DNA of 64,000 nucleotides from Mycolicibacterium sp. TY81 (lineage in GTDB: Bacteria > Actinomycetota > Actinomycetes > Mycobacteriales > Mycobacteriaceae): the NCBI RefSeq assembly GCF_018326285.1, contig NZ_AP023362.1, forward strand, positions 2,170,001-2,234,000. Direction: 5' to 3'. Made by a program: the position numbers and the translations under genes. The stretch's first letter is position 1. Each line of letters begins with the position of its first letter. Positions 62,158 to 64,000 of the stretch are shown one piece after another. Under the pieces are notes generated by a model that did no database searches, was not told where the DNA came from, and worked only from the letters and a program-made list of their open reading frames with translations.

Positions 62158-63638
62158 GAGCAATTGTCAATACCTGTGGATCGGGGTGTTTCAGGCGACC
62201 TCCGTTTCGGTGTGCTGATCGCCGTCTGACGGTGGTGTCGGTGGGGTGATGTCGGTGGGTCGTTCGAGCAGTTTGCCTTTGTGGAAGACCGCTCCGGCGC
62301 GGACGAGGGCGACCAGATGTGGGGCGTTGACGGCCCGCCAGCGGGCCTGCGCGGCGTCGATCAGCTTGTAGGCCATGGCCAATCCAGCGGCCCGCGATCC
62401 CGGACCCTTGGTGACCTTCGTTCTCAAACGCACTGTGGCGAAGGTACTTTCGATCGGATTCGTGGTACGCAGATGGATCCAGTGCTCGGCGGGGTAGTGG
62501 TAGAACTCCAGCAGGACATCGAGGTCGTCGACGATCTTGGCGACCACTTTCGGGTACTTCGCGCCGAAGGCAACCGCGAAGGCCTTGACCGCGACCTGAG
62601 CTTTGTCGATGTCTTCGGCGTTGTAGATGTCCTTGATGGCCGCCAGCGCGGCCGGATGCGCTGACTTCGGCAGCCCGGCCAGGACGTTGGCCTGCTTGTG
62701 GAACCAGCAGCGCTGCTCCTTGGTCGACGGGAATACCTCCCGCACCGCCTTCCAGAACCCGAGCGCGCCATCGCCGACGGCCAGCACTGGGGCGGTCATG
62801 CCGCGGCGTTTGCAGTCGCGCAGCAGATCCGCCCACGACTCGCATGACTCCCGATAGCCGTCGGTGATCGCCACGAGCTCTTTGCGGCCGTCAGCGCGCA
62901 CGCCGAGCATCACCAGCAGGCACAGCTTCTCCTGGTCCAGGCGGACCTTGAGGTGAATGCCGTCGACCCACAGGTAGACGTAGTCGCTGCCGGACAGGTC
63001 CCGGGCAGCGAACGTACGGGCTTCGTCTTGCCACTGCGCGGTCAGACGGGTGATCGTGGTGGCCGACAACCCGGCACCCGAGCCGAGGAACTGCTCGAGT
63101 GCGGGCCCGAAGTCGCTGGTCGATAGGCCGTGCAGATACAGCAGCGGCAGCACCTCACTCATCTGCGGAGACTTGCGTGCCCAGGCCGGCAGGATCGCCG
63201 AGGAAAACCGCTGCCGCTCACCAGAATCGGGGTCGACACGGCGATCGTTGACCCGCGGCGCCTTCACCTGCACGGCACCGGCCGCGGTCAACACCTCACG
63301 CGGCTGGTGATAGCCGTTGCGGACCACCAGTCGGTGACCGTTCTCGTCGAGCTGATCAGCGAATGCGGCGACGTACGCGGCGACCTCGGCCTGCAGTGCA
63401 GCGGCCAACATCTGCCGGGCTCCGTCGCGGACGATCTCGTCCAACAACGACCGGCGGCCTCGCCGCCGTTGGCCTCCTCGGCATCGTGAACTACGGTGAG
63501 CATGGGCGTACCTTCCCAACCAGCGCGCCAACGCCGGTCTTGATCGAATACCTGATTCCGTGATGATCATCCTCGGGAAGGTGCGCCCACTTTCAGGCCG
63601 CCTCCCCGGGCCTCATCCACAGGTATTGATCATTGCTC
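62158..63638 (-). mobile_element. IS256-family element with 9-bp target duplication
   Basis: 1481 bp encoding an IS256-type transposase. Ends share inverted sequence: GAGCAAT, then TCAATACCTGTGGAT two bases later, at both ends. The direct repeats GCGTCGGTC flank the element (62149-62157 and 63639-63647), the usual 8-9 bp duplication for this family. Insertion is in the ATP-grasp gene 84 bp from the IS21 insertion. Confidence 0.82.
62191..63570 (-). CDS. IS256-family transposase, N-terminus possibly frameshifted
   Basis: 459 residues in this frame. RRSLLDEIVRDGARQMLAAALQAEVAAYVA begins the family domain. Catalytic residues are in YLWVDGIHLKV (Asp), AVGDGALGFWKAVREVFPSTKEQRCWFHK (Asp plus the mutator signature) and TTNPIESTFATVRLRT (Glu). 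The usual N-terminus of close relatives, MLTVVHDAEEANGGEA, is encoded at 63503 in another frame and joins near 63450 if one base is added in a GC-rich run. Either an alternative start (63570, MIITESGIRSRP) is used or the copy has a single-base lesion. The remainder is intact. Confidence 0.82.
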   Translation of the reverse strand: MIITESGIRSRPALARWLGRYAHAHRSSRCRGGQRRRGRRSLLDEIVRDGARQMLAAALQAEVAAYVAAFADQLDENGHRLVVRNGYHQPREVLTAAGAVQVKAPRVNDRRVDPDSGERQRFSSAILPAWARKSPQMSEVLPLLYLHGLSTSDFGPALEQFLGSGAGLSATTITRLTAQWQDEARTFAARDLSGSDYVYLWVDGIHLKVRLDQEKLCLLVMLGVRADGRKELVAITDGYRESCESWADLLRDCKRRGMTAPVLAVGDGALGFWKAVREVFPSTKEQRCWFHKQANVLAGLPKSAHPAALAAIKDIYNAEDIDKAQVAVKAFAVAFGAKYPKVVAKIVDDLDVLLEFYHYPAEHWIHLRTTNPIESTFATVRLRTKVTKGPGSRAAGLAMAYKLIDAAQARWRAVNAPHLVALVRAGAVFHKGKLLERPTDITPPTPPSDGDQHTETEVA

Positions 63639-64000
63639 GCGTCGGTCGGCGTGACCGCGCACGCCGCCAATTGCTGGGGAGTCTCGATTCCCAACGCGGC
63701 GGCAAAAGATGCGGCACGTGATTTGTCACTGTATGTCACCCTGCGTCGAACATCGTCGGCCACTGCCGCCGGCAGGCTGTCATAGAGATCGTCGGGCAGG
63801 CCCACCATCATGGGTTCCGTCAGGAACACCTGCGCCACGGTGAACGGCTCGAGAAGTTCCGGTAGATGTTCCAATTCCTGAATGTCCGGCAGGTAGTAGC
63901 ACCGCGCATAGAGCAGCGATTGGACAAGACGTTCGAGCCTGCCGGCCGTGGCGGTGGTGATTCTGATGGATGGAATGCCGTTGCGGCGGATCAGGGCCGC
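63639..64000 (-). pseudogene. N-terminal part of the interrupted ATP-grasp gene (extends past window)
   Basis: Open on the complement from the window edge. It encodes AALIRRNGIPSIRI, LLYARCYYLPDIQELEHLPELLEPF, SLPAAVADDVRRRVTYSDKSRAASFAAALGIETPQQLAACAVTPTDA, the preATP-grasp region and first ATP-grasp subdomain. The start codon lies beyond 64000. It continues across the IS256 element into 62074-62157. The nature of the ligase (amino-acid, peptide or polyol substrate) cannot be told from this part. Confidence 0.76.

Noticed and set aside
1..64000. CRISPR arrays, tRNA or rRNA genes, prophage structural genes
   Set aside because: No regularly spaced repeats, no tRNA-like cloverleaf stretch and no capsid, tail or terminase motifs were seen.

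Overview
The window is high-GC DNA from a mycobacterium, most likely a rapid-growing, environmental Mycolicibacterium-type species. Supporting signs are a 13E12-family HNH protein with a mycobacterial LexA box, an AftA-type arabinan transferase, an MmpL fragment, a fatty-acyl-AMP ligase, many F420/flavin luciferase-like oxidoreductases, numerous TetR regulators and two leaderless promoters. No rRNA, tRNA or CRISPR array was seen.

Layout. 0-4.6 kb: a class III aminotransferase (cut by the window edge) and methylmalonate-semialdehyde dehydrogenase, divergent from a PucR regulator and a TetR gene; this looks like a beta-amino-acid or pyrimidine catabolic unit. 4.8-7.6 kb: a LimB-like monooxygenase coupled to a zinc alcohol dehydrogenase. 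7.6-14 kb: an acyl-CoA dehydrogenase, an SDR and an N-acyl-D-amino-acid deacylase, with two TetR genes; two convergent gene pairs end in copies of the same large palindrome. 14.3-22.2 kb: three consecutive luciferase-like monooxygenases, a fatty-acyl-AMP ligase, then a TetR/SRPBCC/luciferase-like operon.

22.4-29.8 kb: a secreted-protein gene is split by a Tn554-type transposon with three overlapping genes (tnpA, tnpB, tnpC/DUF6262). The transposon carries a full-length but frameshifted homologue of aftA, the arabinogalactan arabinofuranosyltransferase, as cargo 10 bp behind tnpC. I consider this the most unusual structure in the window. 29.9-37 kb: an arylsulfatase, an oxidoreductase pair and a TetR gene whose stop codon lies in the CTAG target duplication of a decayed IS1182-type element. 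37-51 kb: ordinary chromosome, comprising an N-terminally extended GAPDH, an MFS transporter, the SOS-box-controlled 13E12 protein, L-serine dehydratase, a universal stress protein, small secreted proteins and a flavoprotein dehydrogenase.

50.9-53.1 kb: a 5'-truncated mmpL and a 5'-truncated GGDEF-EAL gene meet head to head, which looks like a deletion scar. 54-64 kb: a possible acyl-conjugate locus with a PapA/condensation-like acyltransferase, a secreted Fn3 protein, a tandem alpha/beta-hydrolase protein with non-standard nucleophile elbows, and an ATP-grasp gene. The ATP-grasp gene is interrupted twice within about 80 bp, by an IS21-type and an IS256-type element. Both insertions have target duplications, so the original reading frame can be rejoined.

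Single-base frameshifts were seen in the aftA cargo, tnpB, the IS1182 transposase and the start of the IS256 transposase, but not in ordinary host genes. This fits decaying mobile DNA, although homopolymer sequencing errors cannot be excluded from the sequence alone.
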